64,000 nucleotides of DNA from Cinnamomum chago (taxonomy: Eukaryota; Streptophyta; Magnoliopsida; Laurales; Lauraceae): positions 91,333,501-91,397,500 of the forward strand of contig CP142452.1 of NCBI GenBank assembly GCA_038049695.1. The letters are read 5' to 3'. The translations under genes and the position numbers were made by a program. Shown piece after piece: positions 1 to 11,754 of this stretch (the first letter of the stretch is position 1; every line of letters begins with the position of its first letter). The notes below the pieces were generated by a model. It searched no databases and was not told where the DNA came from. It worked only from the letters and a program-made list of their open reading frames with translations.

Positions 1-1903
1 GGTGAGCCCCTCAATTAAAACCATTCGTAGAATGTCATGTTTGCAAAATGTTATCCGAATGTTGAGAAAACTATCTATAGAAATATATATATATATTGAA
101 CTCTATCTGCTATCTCAACATCAATTGAATGAGAAGAGAAGCTAAATCCAATTATCCTGGATATTGACGGAGTGTCCAATCATTTTGATAAAAATCTCCT
201 TTTCTCATATTCCTAGGAATATTAACGAGGCTTGTGATTTGGCATGGCTGAGCTGATAGGTCTGTCAAATTTGAAATATGAAAAAGGCAAATGCCTTTTA
301 TTATTTTAAAATAATCTATGCAATGGGGATCAAATCTTTTGAAAAGGAAAATGGACAGTTGTAGATGGTATGGAGTTCTAAACCTTCAAATTCTGAACAA
401 AAATATAATAATATAATAAATTTGGCATATCGGGTGGAGTTTCTATTTTAGAAGATGCTAAATTTCAAACCTTCAAATTGACATATAAGCCTTCAAATGG
501 AATCTCACATCTTGAAAATAATGTATCTATTGGAGATGCTCGGATGCTTTGTGTGTTGTTGTCGGGTTAATTTATATCCGATTGTCCTTTGGTTTATAAT
601 ATATATAATTTTTACCCAAAAAAAAAAAAAAAGAATGGGAGGAGAAGTGTATAAAGAAGAAAAGCTCTACCCTGGGAAAATCTCCATTTCTTTTCCCATT
701 TGAATTTGTTTTTGTGGAGAAAAGCAACCTTCCCTTTAATAGTTACTTTATATGTAGCAAGGTAGTAGTAGTAGTATTCTCCCCATAGTACACCATTTTT
801 TGCCAATATTATTGACTTTTTGTTCAAAAGAGTCCTCAAAACCGGTTTCTCCATTCATATCGAACGAAAAAGAGGAGAATCACTACTAGTAGTGGCAAAT
901 ATCTACCGAGGGTTTTCCACCTTGTGTGAATGGAAAAAATCTCTGATGGAAGTAGGATTCCCAGCTTGCCTAAGTTTACCTAGCTAGTCCAAAAGGGCTT
1001 CTCATACTGTACCATGTGTGTAGGGGACATTTTTCATTCCAACTTTGAGGCAGCACTGTCTTGGACAGGACCACATTGGAGCTGGGGTTCTTCATCACCA
1101 TGTGAATGGGATCTTCAGTTTCCTCTTGTCCTTTCCCGGGCTGGTCCTTGGATTTAAATTAGTTTGACCAAAGTGCTTTTCGGCTATTATGGCCCATCCC
1201 ATAGTGGGGACCTCTAAATTATTGCTGGGACCACCATACAATTATTATCTCCTTTTGACTATGATCGTATGAATCCCAACACTATTCCAATTGTCAAGGT
1301 CTGGACTCTTCAAGTCACCCGAATCAACTTGGCTCGTTAAGTTACCCAGTTGCGCCAGTCAAATAAGTCTGGCCAAGTACTCATTATCAGGGTCGCCTGA
1401 GTTACTGTGCTCAGTGACCTTTCAATTCAAAATTTTGAAAGAGCAGCCACTTTTACCAATGATAAGTGGCGGCAGTTTTCCAGGCTTTCTCAAGTCCAAG
1501 CCCCCTTGTTAGATTACCAAAAAAAAAGAAAAAATATCCAAAATTTTAAGGGATTTTTTTACTTAATGAAAGACTCAAACTCACACACTCAACACGCTAT
1601 GCAAACCGTATCTAATGAGCTGAGAAACAGCTCTTGATAAATTTTCAAGTTGTTTAACTATATTAACAGGAAAATAGAAAAGTGATACACTCTTGAAACT
1701 TGCCTGAGTCTAAGCAAGCCAACTTGGTAGGTTACCAAATTAAAGGTGACTCGAATGAGTCTAGGTCAACTAACATAACATTGATTGGTAACCAACTGGA
1801 CGGCGCTTTTAAATAAAGCGGACATTCGAACAACGTGCAGAATTTTAATAAGTATTCTAGTAGTTACAACTAACAAACAACCACTTGCCTTTCTAATTTT
1901 CAA
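1..1903. other. Intergenic, no gene seen
   Basis: A/T-rich plant intergenic DNA with only short random ORFs. A degenerate inverted-repeat pair is visible at about 1290-1345 and 1705-1775 (both arms contain variants of GACTC...AAGTCACC and CAACTTGGCT), which may be an old MITE. No start codon with a recognisable protein, splice sites or RNA gene could be supported. Confidence 0.5.
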
Positions 1904-2930
1904 ATGTTCACCTTTATTAATTTGAGAAGAGTGCTGCTATTGGCACATAAAATTTTCCTTTTTAAACACAAGGAATTTATCTTTTTTTTTATTACATTCT
2001 TATCCTTTCATGAAATGACCAAAATATTTATTGTCCCACAAAAATTCAAAACTCATTCTCTTTTCACACACAAGCTCATCTTCTTCTTCTCTCACCTATC
2101 TCACTCTCCACTTTCTCCATCTTCCTTGGCCAACTCATCTTCACTCACATTCCTCCATTTTCTAATGCAATGAAAGAAGAAAACAACAATCAAATGGTGC
2201 CTTTAAATCAAAACAGCAGTGGAAATGTTCGTTTCTTAATCGCCTAGAACGAGTTGTAGGTTCCTGAAATGTACGATCTTTCAGGGCCGAACATATGGCA
2301 TATATTCGGACTTATAGTTTCGAACATAATGCATCTGTTCGGACCTTTATGACCAAACAATGATATTTGACCTTAGTGTTCGAACACTATTTTTTTGTTC
2401 GGACACTCAGGTCCGAACACCTGCAATATGTTCGGTCACTCTGAGACCGAACAGAGTTGCAATTTCTGTTTAAAAAACCCTTGCGATGATGGATAAAATG
2501 CAACTCAAATGCATAAAAAAAACACTAATATTGTTTGTAAAAACTTACATTAAATGAGAATTTATCCTCATAACAAGTTTTCATGGAAAAAATGGTAATC
2601 TAAGATGCAAAAAATGATAAAGAAGAGATAGGGAAGAAGAATAAATGGTAATGTTGGAGGGATCCATTTACCTTTGGAAGAGGAGATAGTGGAGAGGACT
2701 GGGAACGCCGGAGAAACCGAATCGCCGGTGATGTGGAGAAAGGGATGAGGATGTGTGTGGGAAGAAAGAGGGAAATGGAGGGATGGGTAGTTTAGGAAAT
2801 TTTGGTGTGTGTGAAAAGAATTAATGTAATTTTTAAATTATGGAAATGTGTCTAGAGAGAATTTGTGTGAGAAAAATTAAAATATGTGTGCAAATAAAAA
2901 TTCCCTTTGAGAATCACAGTCAACTACTTT
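1904..2930. repeat. Possible fold-back DNA element with TTCGG-motif core
   Basis: The left part (about 1915-2150) and the reverse complement of the right part (about 2660-2925) share layout and short stretches: a GCACA..AAAATTTT-like edge, TTCTTTTCACACACA, then CT-rich CTCTCCACT.TCTCC. Identity is low, so an old mutator- or fold-back-like element is only suggested. The middle (2283-2455) holds nine alternating copies of TTCGG/CCGAA motifs. No TSD was defined. Confidence 0.3.
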
Positions 2931-5477
2931 GATAGTCAGCCAGTGCCCTTATTTTCCATAGATTGATAGTCCTACTCTTTTTTGAATCAGAATATCAAAA
3001 AATCTTTTAGACCTATCTTCATTCATTTGGATTAAAAATGCATGGCTATAGCACGAGAAGACCATTAAATTTGGGCCAACTTAGTGAAGATTTAACATCC
3101 TCAATGTCATCTGAATCAGGTCGAATCTAAAAGACTTTCATCCTTTGGTGAAAGACTGTAATGATGGGTTAGTTGTAAATATAAAATTGCAAATGTTTTT
3201 TGTAATAATAAAAAAATAAACGCGGTTTTCTATATAAATTGCCATTCTTATTCTAATCATAAATTTAGTTAAAAATACAAGCCATTCACATTAGAGTCGA
3301 TCCTCCAAAAACAATGACACGAATATACAAGCAGAGCCCTTTTTTCCTTTTTTATTGCTATGGGAGGGGCAGAGCCCATTTATTGAAATCACTATCCAAT
3401 CATATGTTTATCATGAAGCCAAATTTAAATGCATTCATAGTGTTGTCCGCCATCAATTTGATCATATCTAAATACAAAAAACAAGAAGAAATTAGTCTTC
3501 AAATGATCAACATGACGGTGGGCATAACTTTGATTGCAGTGGAATTCTGGTGAGAGATAAAACATGCCCAAAGGATTTATTTTTAGATTTTTTTATTTAT
3601 TAAATAATTGTGAACTCTCAACCAAACCTCAGCCCTAAGTGGATCAATGGCTGTTGTGTTTTTCAAAAACATTGTTCCATGCAGATAGGTCTAGCCTATC
3701 CTGATATTATTTATTATATTTACGTTCAGATATCAGCAAAGTTGGCTGAATGCTTTAGAGCTAAGTCAGCTTTAAAATGTTCAAAAGTAGCACATAGAAG
3801 GTCAACAGGCCAGGTTTGGCCTGGACCTAACTGGTCTAGGCCCAATAAGATTGAAGTTTCCAAATCCTGATCTGGGTTCAACGCAGACCTTAGATCCCCA
3901 ATATTATATGTACAGAAAATCACATACATAATGCATATTATATGTATTAAAATCTATATATTCCAACGGCTGGAGATTAAGTCCTAAGTCTGGTCTGAGG
4001 GGTTTTGGAACAAAAACATTGGGCCCATTGGACCGTCTAAATCCTCATGCATACAGACCGCAAAATGCAGATTTGGGCCGAACCTAATGATGGGCTGGAC
4101 CCATTAACATGTTAAATTAGCGGGTCGTTAACGAATAAAATGGATAACCCATTAACAACCCAATACAACCTGCCAAATGATAAATGATATAAATTATAAA
4201 ATGCATGAAGGGTATTTTGGTAAGGTTGAAAAGGTTGAAGTGAAACCCTAAAACCCACCTATAAAATATCATTTTCTAACTCATTCACTCTCCTTTCATA
4301 AGCAAAAGAATGTGTGTTAATTGACATAGTCCAAAATTGACAAAATTGTTTAACGGGTCGTGTTCGTGTTTGATTTTTGGACCATTTATTTAATGGATCG
4401 TGTACAGATTAAGGTGATTCTAAAGTGAATTCGTTAACCCGCAATCCAAATTCGTTAACACAACGCGATTGACGCCGCTAGCCGAAAACCATCAACCAAA
4501 TCAGTGGTCAGCAGTGGGACCCAATAAATTGGAGATCTGACACTACACCAATCAAGATCAGCGGCTATGGAAAGTCACACCGCTCATTCCATTCCAGTCT
4601 TTCTTGTTTTTTTATAATGACCTTTAGCTTGTGCACCACGCGCTTTCTCAGTCGTCGACCAGGGGTCATATCTAGATTATAAAGTTGACCTATTTTGACC
4701 AAGGGATAATTGCGAGATTAGGAACATCTCCATGTTAAGCGTCACTTTCCGTGGAAAAGACTTGGAACTTTCACGAGGAAAGGGTTTGGCAAATATTTAA
4801 GATCTTGAGATTTTTGAAGTTTATTAGAGAATAGTGAGACTTGTGAATTTGTATATACAAATGTGCCGTTTTTTCTCTCTGTTTTCCATCATTACAGGGA
4901 AAGGAATTAGAAAAGGAATGAAACCCCACACTAATGGGATTTACATTCAAAGATGTCCATGAAAATTACAACGTGGGTTCAACAAACTATATCATTTCCT
5001 CAGCTGTTTTAAACATGTTTATTTATGAAAAAAGTACACCGTGAATTCTACAACCGGTGAAATCTACTCTGGAAGATGGAAAAGGGTAGGAAAAAAAACA
5101 CCAAGTGTACATTGTAGAGTCATGAAGTTGCAGGCTGCACAATTCTAACAAAGCATGCCATGAGAATATTGTTATGTTGGTTGTCTTGTATCCCAAGAAG
5201 ATTGTTCTTATGGGACATATGGTATGTTGGTATATACATTTCATAATGTTTGGGGGTCTTTACAGGTAAATGGTTTTTTTTTTCTATGTATATCGTTTTA
5301 GGGTTTCATTATTGAAATAAGAAAGTGTGATAAAGGTGAAAGTAAAGCCTCACAATCTTTGTAGTCCTATTTTTTAACGGAAGACGATGAAAGCTTAGAG
5401 CATGTTTCTTTACTGAAATTCAAAAAGTTTCTAACTGGAGTCTTCTTCTTTTTTTTATTTTGAATTCTCCAACATAA
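2931..5477. other. Intergenic, no gene seen
   Basis: No supportable coding region. At 4120-4140 and 4425-4445 there are oppositely oriented GTTAACG-containing edges (GCGGGTCGTTAACG and TTCGTTAACCCGC) that could be the termini of an old MITE, but arms beyond about 15 bp and a target duplication are not convincing. The rest looks like decayed repeat DNA. Confidence 0.45.
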
Positions 5478-6351
5478 GGGGTCGTTTGTTTCTTGTGAAA
5501 GTGATTCACATGTGTAAATGACCCACATATGAGTCATTTGCATATGTAAATGACTCACATGTGGATCAAATTCCACCGTTTGTTACTAACATAATATTTC
5601 ACATGTGAATTTATGAATAAGTTGTAGATTGTTTGATGATATCTCAACATCCAAGCATCATCAATGGTTGAAAATTGGACACATGACCGTGTTTGAGCTT
5701 CTGAAGAATATGAACGGTCCTGATTTTACAGGTGGGGCCCAGAACATTAAAAAAATTATAAAAGGCGGACTGGGTATGTGAGTAACAATAGGTTGTATAT
5801 TGTTTGATGATATCTCAACCTCCATACATCATCAACGGTTGAAAATTGGACACATGGCTGTGGTTGAGCTTCTGAAGAATATGAACGGTCCTGATTTTAT
5901 AGGTGGATCCCAGAAAAATAAAAAAATCATAAAAGGCGGACTGCTATATGTTAGTAACAGTAGATTAATCGAACGACTGTGATTATGTTGATCATATCTC
6001 AACCTTCATGCATCACAACGGTTGAAAATTGGACACGTGGCCGTGTTTGAGCTTCTTAAGAGAATGAACGGTTCGGATTTTACAAGTGGGGCCCAAAAAA
6101 ATTAAAGAAAAATAAAAGGCGGACTGCTCAGTGAGGCACTGTAGCAGTCCGCCTAGTAACAGTAACGTGTGTAAGTTTTTCACACTTCTTGAGGTGTGAA
6201 AATGCAATGCATAAAAAAGGTCATCTTTCACACCATTTACACAACTATTTTACACATGTGAATCAAAATCACACCAAACAAACATGATTTTTGTGTATCC
6301 ATTACCCATGTGATTCAATTACATATGTAAATGGAAAAAACAAACGTCCCC
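5478..6351. mobile_element. Non-autonomous PIF-like DNA element with three internal tandem units
   Basis: Termini are inverted: GGGGTCGTTTGTTT at the left and GGGGACGTTTGTTT read inward from the right. The flanks are TAA and AAA, an imperfect 3-bp target duplication compatible with PIF/Harbinger. Both sub-terminal zones carry many ACATGTG/CATATGTAAATG motifs. The interior holds three tandem copies, starting near 5630, 5801 and 5985, of a 171-184-bp unit containing ATATCTCAAC, TTGAAAATTGGACAC, GAACGGTCCTGATTTTA and AAAAGGCGGACTG. A strong hairpin is at 6119-6154 (GGCGGACTGCT ... AGCAGTCCGCC). No transposase is encoded. Confidence 0.6.
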
Positions 6352-7694
6352 AAATGGAATTCCTGAACCCTCCTTTATACTTAGCATCTAAAATTTTCAC
6401 AAAAAGAAAAGAGGTTGGTATTGCGGGAATTTTCAAGGTCAATTGAGGTCTTTTAGATGGCTGAAATTTTGGAATTCTTGTGAATACACGTGATATTTGC
6501 AAAAACCACAAGAGACAATCCATGACATTATGTCAAAAAAATCTCCAATAAACTAAATTCTTATAAGAAACTCTAGCAAGCAAATAAGCCCTTAATATCA
6601 GCCACAAATGTAGGGACATTGTGGAACCACATAAAACCCCGTATTTCTTTGTTTGTTAGGTTTATGGACTTCCTTCTTTTTTATTTTGCATAAAACCCCA
6701 TACTTTTGTGTAATGCTAAAGATCTCAGCTTTCTTCATTTGGTATTTTTTTTTCTTAAATAAAAATACAAGTTCATCTTACAGAGAGAAAGTGGTTTCTT
6801 GTAGGTGGGGAGATGGTGAAAAGAGTGGGATTTCTCACCTGCACTGAAAAGAGAATGATGCTGAGCTTTAATACGTCCAATTTCACTCTTTCAATTAAAT
6901 GCCTACCAAAACATATAGACACAACACCAATAAGACCCTTACCAATGCCCTAGATTATGGGGCAATAGCGACTAAACTTTAATAAAGCTATTTGCTTATA
7001 GCCCAAGTCACTACTGATAGCTCGTGGCAAGCCATGCACCTCAATCTCACAGCCGACTAGGGATCGATTATTGTTCCTAATGTTGACAATAAAATCCTAG
7101 AGTTACACTGGTGACCCAATCTAGTGAAAAGAAAAGCTATTTAATTATGAAACTACTCTATAAATTCACTTAAATTTCATGACCTAATTTTTCTTTTCTT
7201 GGGGGTGTTTATACTTCATACTCTGCAGATTTTAATTTTTGAGGGAGAGAGGAATAAATCCACTTGAGGATAGCATTTGGAAATTTCATAACTCCCCAGA
7301 GCATGAATTGTGAGAATTTCTCTAGCTAAACAAAGCTGGACTGCCATGGAGATTGTAAAATTAATGTTCTATAGTAAAAGTTGAAAATATCTTTGTATGT
7401 ATACTCTCACATTGCCCCACCAAAAGAAAAAAAAAAAATGTATACTCTCACATTGCGTACAAACCCTCTATCACAGTTACTATATGCTCACCAAAAGTAG
7501 ACCATTCACGTCACACCATGTCCATCACCAAAACCACATGGTTTTGAAGTCGAAAGAAAGTTTGAACGAATAAGGAGTCCAGATTCGGGAGGTAAAACCT
7601 CATGATGACCGTAAGTGGACCATTCACGGTCCGCCACATTACCGCAAGCAACTTGCCATGCTAATCATGTCAAACAGGCTGGGCCGGCACGGCC
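6352..7694. other. Intergenic, with a tiny retroposed poly(A) insertion
   Basis: No gene is seen. An 18-bp direct repeat (TGTATACTCTCACATTGC, 7398-7415 and 7439-7456) flanks 23 bp that are CCCACCAAAAG followed by A residues: the footprint of a nearly fully 5'-truncated retroposon with its target duplication. Around 7590-7640 a GTGGACCA..ACGGTCCGCC segment resembles one arm of the fold-back repeat at 14407-14498. Confidence 0.5.
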
Positions 7695-10600
7695 TGTAAC
7701 GCCCCAATTCCAGATACCGATATAATCGTTCGAATACCCGAAGTTGGCACGCTACTTCCCAGAAAATCCGAGAACTTCCAAGATCGTAGGCCGCAGTGAG
7801 GTCCAATTTAAAACTTTTTGAACCATATAATAATAACATTTAAATTGCGGAAACATAAGAATTAAGCGGAAGCAATAGGTATCGATATATATATTAAGTG
7901 TGAGCCGAACAATAGTCTAATTAAAAGATTCAGTGTTACTCAAAGTTTATACATTTTTTATGCTACCCAACTCACTACAAAATTGTTCTCTCAAAACTCA
8001 AAATCATAAGAGACCCTCAAAACCCTGGTAAGTACTCCTCGCCCTCCGGCTCGACATCCGTGTCGGCCGGGCCCCACGCGTACTCTCCTGCGACAAGCGC
8101 CTCCACTAGAGCTAATGCATCGTCTGGGATCTCGGGATCAAGGCCTAAGCACCAATGAATGGGTCAGATCTAAAAGATCTGGCAAGTTACAGCCTACTAC
8201 TAACATAGAACATATATATCAAAGGAAATAAAGACAGGTATATAAATTAAATGAATAGCAAGGGAAATGAACTAGGCAGTTGTGCATTTAATCATAAGGA
8301 ATCAGTATAAAGATAAACATCTAAACTACTATAACGAAAGTGGCACATTCACACGAGCTGGAATACCGCGGGATATTATGCCGCGGCCCTCCCATACTGA
8401 ACACAGTTGCGGCGGGGAAATCTCATCGGTGCTGGGAATTACTAATCCCGCAAATCATCTCATCAACTCATCATCTCAACACTCCAGACCGGCACGGTAT
8501 CACACCGTCCGTCTTAACCATACAGCTCATCATGATAGCTCCTCAATACTCAACTAGCTCCTACCGGGGATGATCAGTCCACAGGCTGAGCTTAAATCAA
8601 CCGAGTGAATGTTCATGCCGACTCGAGAATAACTCTAAGGTCTGTGTCTGTCTAGGCTTTGCCTTGCGTGAACAAGGTCCTATCCAAGTCTCTAGAGGTC
8701 TATACATCTCAATACAGTCTCTGGATCTCATTCAAGGTCCAGGCCCACTCGTTGGATCCATACCAAGGCCCATCAGTACATGGCCTGGTCTAAAACTGTC
8801 CATACGAGGCAACTAATCCACTTATACTGATAAACAGTTCCATTTCAATCCATATAACTTAACAGTCCAATAAAAACTACCTCTTCAAGCTAAAGGGTTC
8901 ACATCTCCACACTTAGGCCCATTAAGGGCCCGCCTAGACACAGACACGGGTCAATGTTCTCCGAAATCACACTATCGGGTCACATCTAGATACCCTAGGT
9001 TCAGGTCTTCCATTTATGTTCAATTAATAGTAAACAGCTACACTAAAGATCTAAGAATGACAATAAATGATAACAGTGAAGTATAAACTTCAATCAGAGA
9101 ATCAACGGGGAAAAGCAACGGTCCAGTCCTAGGTAATGGGCCACTTTAGGTTCAGGCCTATCTCCGGTAATTCGATCTCTAAACGAAGTCATTGATGCCA
9201 AATAATACTATGTTTGGTGCTTAGGTGGTTACGGGCACCTTTGACAACTCTTAGAGGTCGAATCATCTTAGATTAACAACCTAAACCCTAGACAGTGGTC
9301 CCCGCGAGTCACGGTTGAGCCACACCGTTGACTCGGGCTTAGAACACTGATAAATGCTCATTTGGATGGTCAATGGGCCCCACAACTGATCATATCTCCT
9401 AAATGTTGAAAACTGGAACAATCAGGGTTTTCCAGGTGAACCTGATGTGTTGTGAGCTCAGTTGATCTCCTGGCCGGGAGGATCAACCAAGTGCACTAAC
9501 TAATCTGAATCAGGCTTCCTGAACAACTTAATTCGTTTCTAAAGGCTTACAGCGTGTCCGGTCAAACAACCTGGCCTAGGTGATTGACCGCATACTCTAA
9601 AAACCTTAGAAAGATTGATGTTCCAGCTTTAAACACTTTCTAAATGTAAATCCTAAGTATTAGGTTGATTTGGGTGTAAGGAGTTTGAGTTTCGGGTGAA
9701 AAACCAAATTTCAGTCAATTCTTGCAGTAATAGTGTGTTCCAGGTTAACTTGGTCAAGGCCAAGTCAACTTGGCTAACTGAAAAGGATTTTCTGCAAGGA
9801 AATGGCTGAGGGCCAATTTTTCATAAAAATATAGTGTTCTCGGTCGACCAGGATAGGTCCCAGTCGACCCAGACAATAGGAAACTCAGTCTGCAGAGAAA
9901 AGCTAACTGGGAGCTGAAATTTCCATTTTTCCAGTGTTCTCGGTCGACCAGACAGGTCTCGGTCGACCCAGAACACTGTCGGTCGAGTCAGGTCGAGTCT
10001 GCAGAAAATTTAACTGAGACTCCTTTTTTTCAGATTTGCAGTGTCGCCGGTCGACCGAGGGGGGGGTCTCGGTCGACCGAGGACACTGCATTTTCAGTCC
10101 CGGCAGTTTTCTGCAACTTCTCCGTTTTGACTCCTTTTTCGCCCAAACCACTTCCAAACCTTTCCAAACTTCACCCAAACACTTCTAATCATTAAATAAC
10201 TCAATTAACCATCCATTAACACCTTATGGCCCACTGATCTTCCAAATGGGGGGGGTGAAACCCCCATCCATCAGTGACCTTTTCCATCCAAAACAGAAAA
10301 ACAGAGCTCAGGTAGAAATCTAGGACTTAATTAAGCATAAACATGAAATGAAACTACTGAATCCAAGAAAGACAACATATATGCTATATTAACAGTAAGA
10401 TGCACTTGCCTTTTAGGAAGATTTGGTCTGTAAAGAGGAAGAGAGAAATAAAAAGAGGGAACCCAGTCCAGCAGTGAAGTGAAGAAGAAGAAGAAGACAC
10501 TGCAGCAGCTCTTAATACTTGTTTCCAGCACAATAACAGCAGCTACAGCTCCTCCAAATGGCTTCTCCAGCACAGATTCAGCAAGAGAAAGAGAAGAGGA

Positions 10601-11754
10601 AGGAAGAGTAGTGACTGCAACAGTCACAGAGAAGGAAATTCCAGCACAGCAGTAGCTCCCAGCAGTAACAGGGAAATAAGAGAAATGAAGAAGAAGAGTT
10701 GCAGCCCTTCAAGGAAAATCCAGCATAATCACAGCAGCAATAGTAGTGTCTTGGAGGAAGAAGAATGAAAGAGGAAGAAAGGAAATGTAGTAACAGCAGC
10801 ACCCAGGGGAATTCCAGCAACAGATTCAGTGGGTGTCTCAGCTCAAAATCAGTGACTTGGGGGGGGGGGGGGGGAAGTGAGGAAGGAAGAAAAGAAATGA
10901 TGAAGAAAGAAAGAAAGGTAGCAGCTGCAGCAGTAGCTCCAAGATGAGGTTCCAGCATAACAGTAGCACCCAGGTGATTCTTCCAGCACAGAACCACAAC
11001 AGCAGCTGAAAGAATGGAATGAGAAAGGAAGAGGGAAGATGAAATGGCAGCTGCTCCCAGCTGAACTGAAGTGGAAGAAGAAGAACACAGCAGCAGTAGC
11101 AGGACCTCCCAGGTGAGGAAATGAAGAGAAGAAGATGAGGCAGCAGCTGAGAAGAAATCCCAGCAACAGTTAGTAGCAATGGCTCATCCGTAGGGAAGGA
11201 TTGAGAGGGAGGAGAGGAGAGTTGCTATGGACAGTGAATTGGTCTTGGGATGGGGGCTGGCTTAGGGTTTTTGCTTAGGGATAAGAGATGTTTTATAGCT
11301 TAGGTGGGATGATTAAGGACCATATTAGCCCTAGGGTTTTATGGAATTTGGGTTAAGGTTTGGGGTTAATCTTGTCCTTTGGCTGGAAGCTTCTAGAGGA
11401 GGGCCTTCTTAACACTAAACCCACACTAATTAAAATTTAAACCCACTAATGACCAATCTAGCTCTATTAGACCCTAGGATTAGCAAAACCCCTTTCTAAT
11501 TAAATTAAACCCAACTAAGCTAGTCTAACCAAAAACTTAGGAGAGTCTAACCAATCTCTCTAATCAACCCCTAATTAGCCCAAATAATTAGTAATTAGCC
11601 AAGATTAGCAAATATTAGCAATAATTAGCAAAGATTAGTAGTAATTAGCAAAGATTAGTAGTAATTAGCATAATTAACCAATAATTAGCATAAATTAGAA
11701 TTAATTAGTCTATAAAATAGCCATTAGAGGGCCCACCAAGGGCGGGACCTCACA
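7695..11754 (-). mobile_element. Solo LTR, 4.06 kb, Ty3/gypsy-like
   Basis: Begins TGTAACGCCCC and ends CTCACA (TG...CA) and is flanked on both sides by CGGCC (7690-7694 and 11755-11759), a perfect 5-bp target duplication. No PBS, gag or pol lies inside, so this is a single LTR left after LTR-LTR recombination. On the minus strand a TATAAAA box (11291-11297) is followed by a CT-rich leader, so the element points to the minus strand. It holds GGTCGACC palindromes at 9842-10081, AGC/GAA-rich low-complexity sequence at 10480-11160 and a 16-G run at 10859-10874. TAATTAGCAAAGATTAG-type short repeats fill 11580-11700. The family is inferred to be Del/Tekay-like from length and termini only. Confidence 0.8.
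11291..11297 (-). promoter_or_regulatory. TATA box of solo LTR promoter
   Basis: Minus-strand TATAAAA, followed downstream (toward lower coordinates) by a pyrimidine-rich leader. This is the arrangement expected of a U3 promoter in a minus-oriented LTR. Activity is not shown by sequence. Confidence 0.45.

Noticed and set aside
4120..4445. Inverted GTTAACG edges suggesting a MITE
   Set aside because: The matching arms are short and no target duplication was found.
10578..11179. Several overlapping minus-strand ORFs of 100-140 codons
   Set aside because: Composition is Ser/Leu/Phe/Cys low complexity, produced by AGC and GAA repeats in the LTR leader; frames overlap each other.
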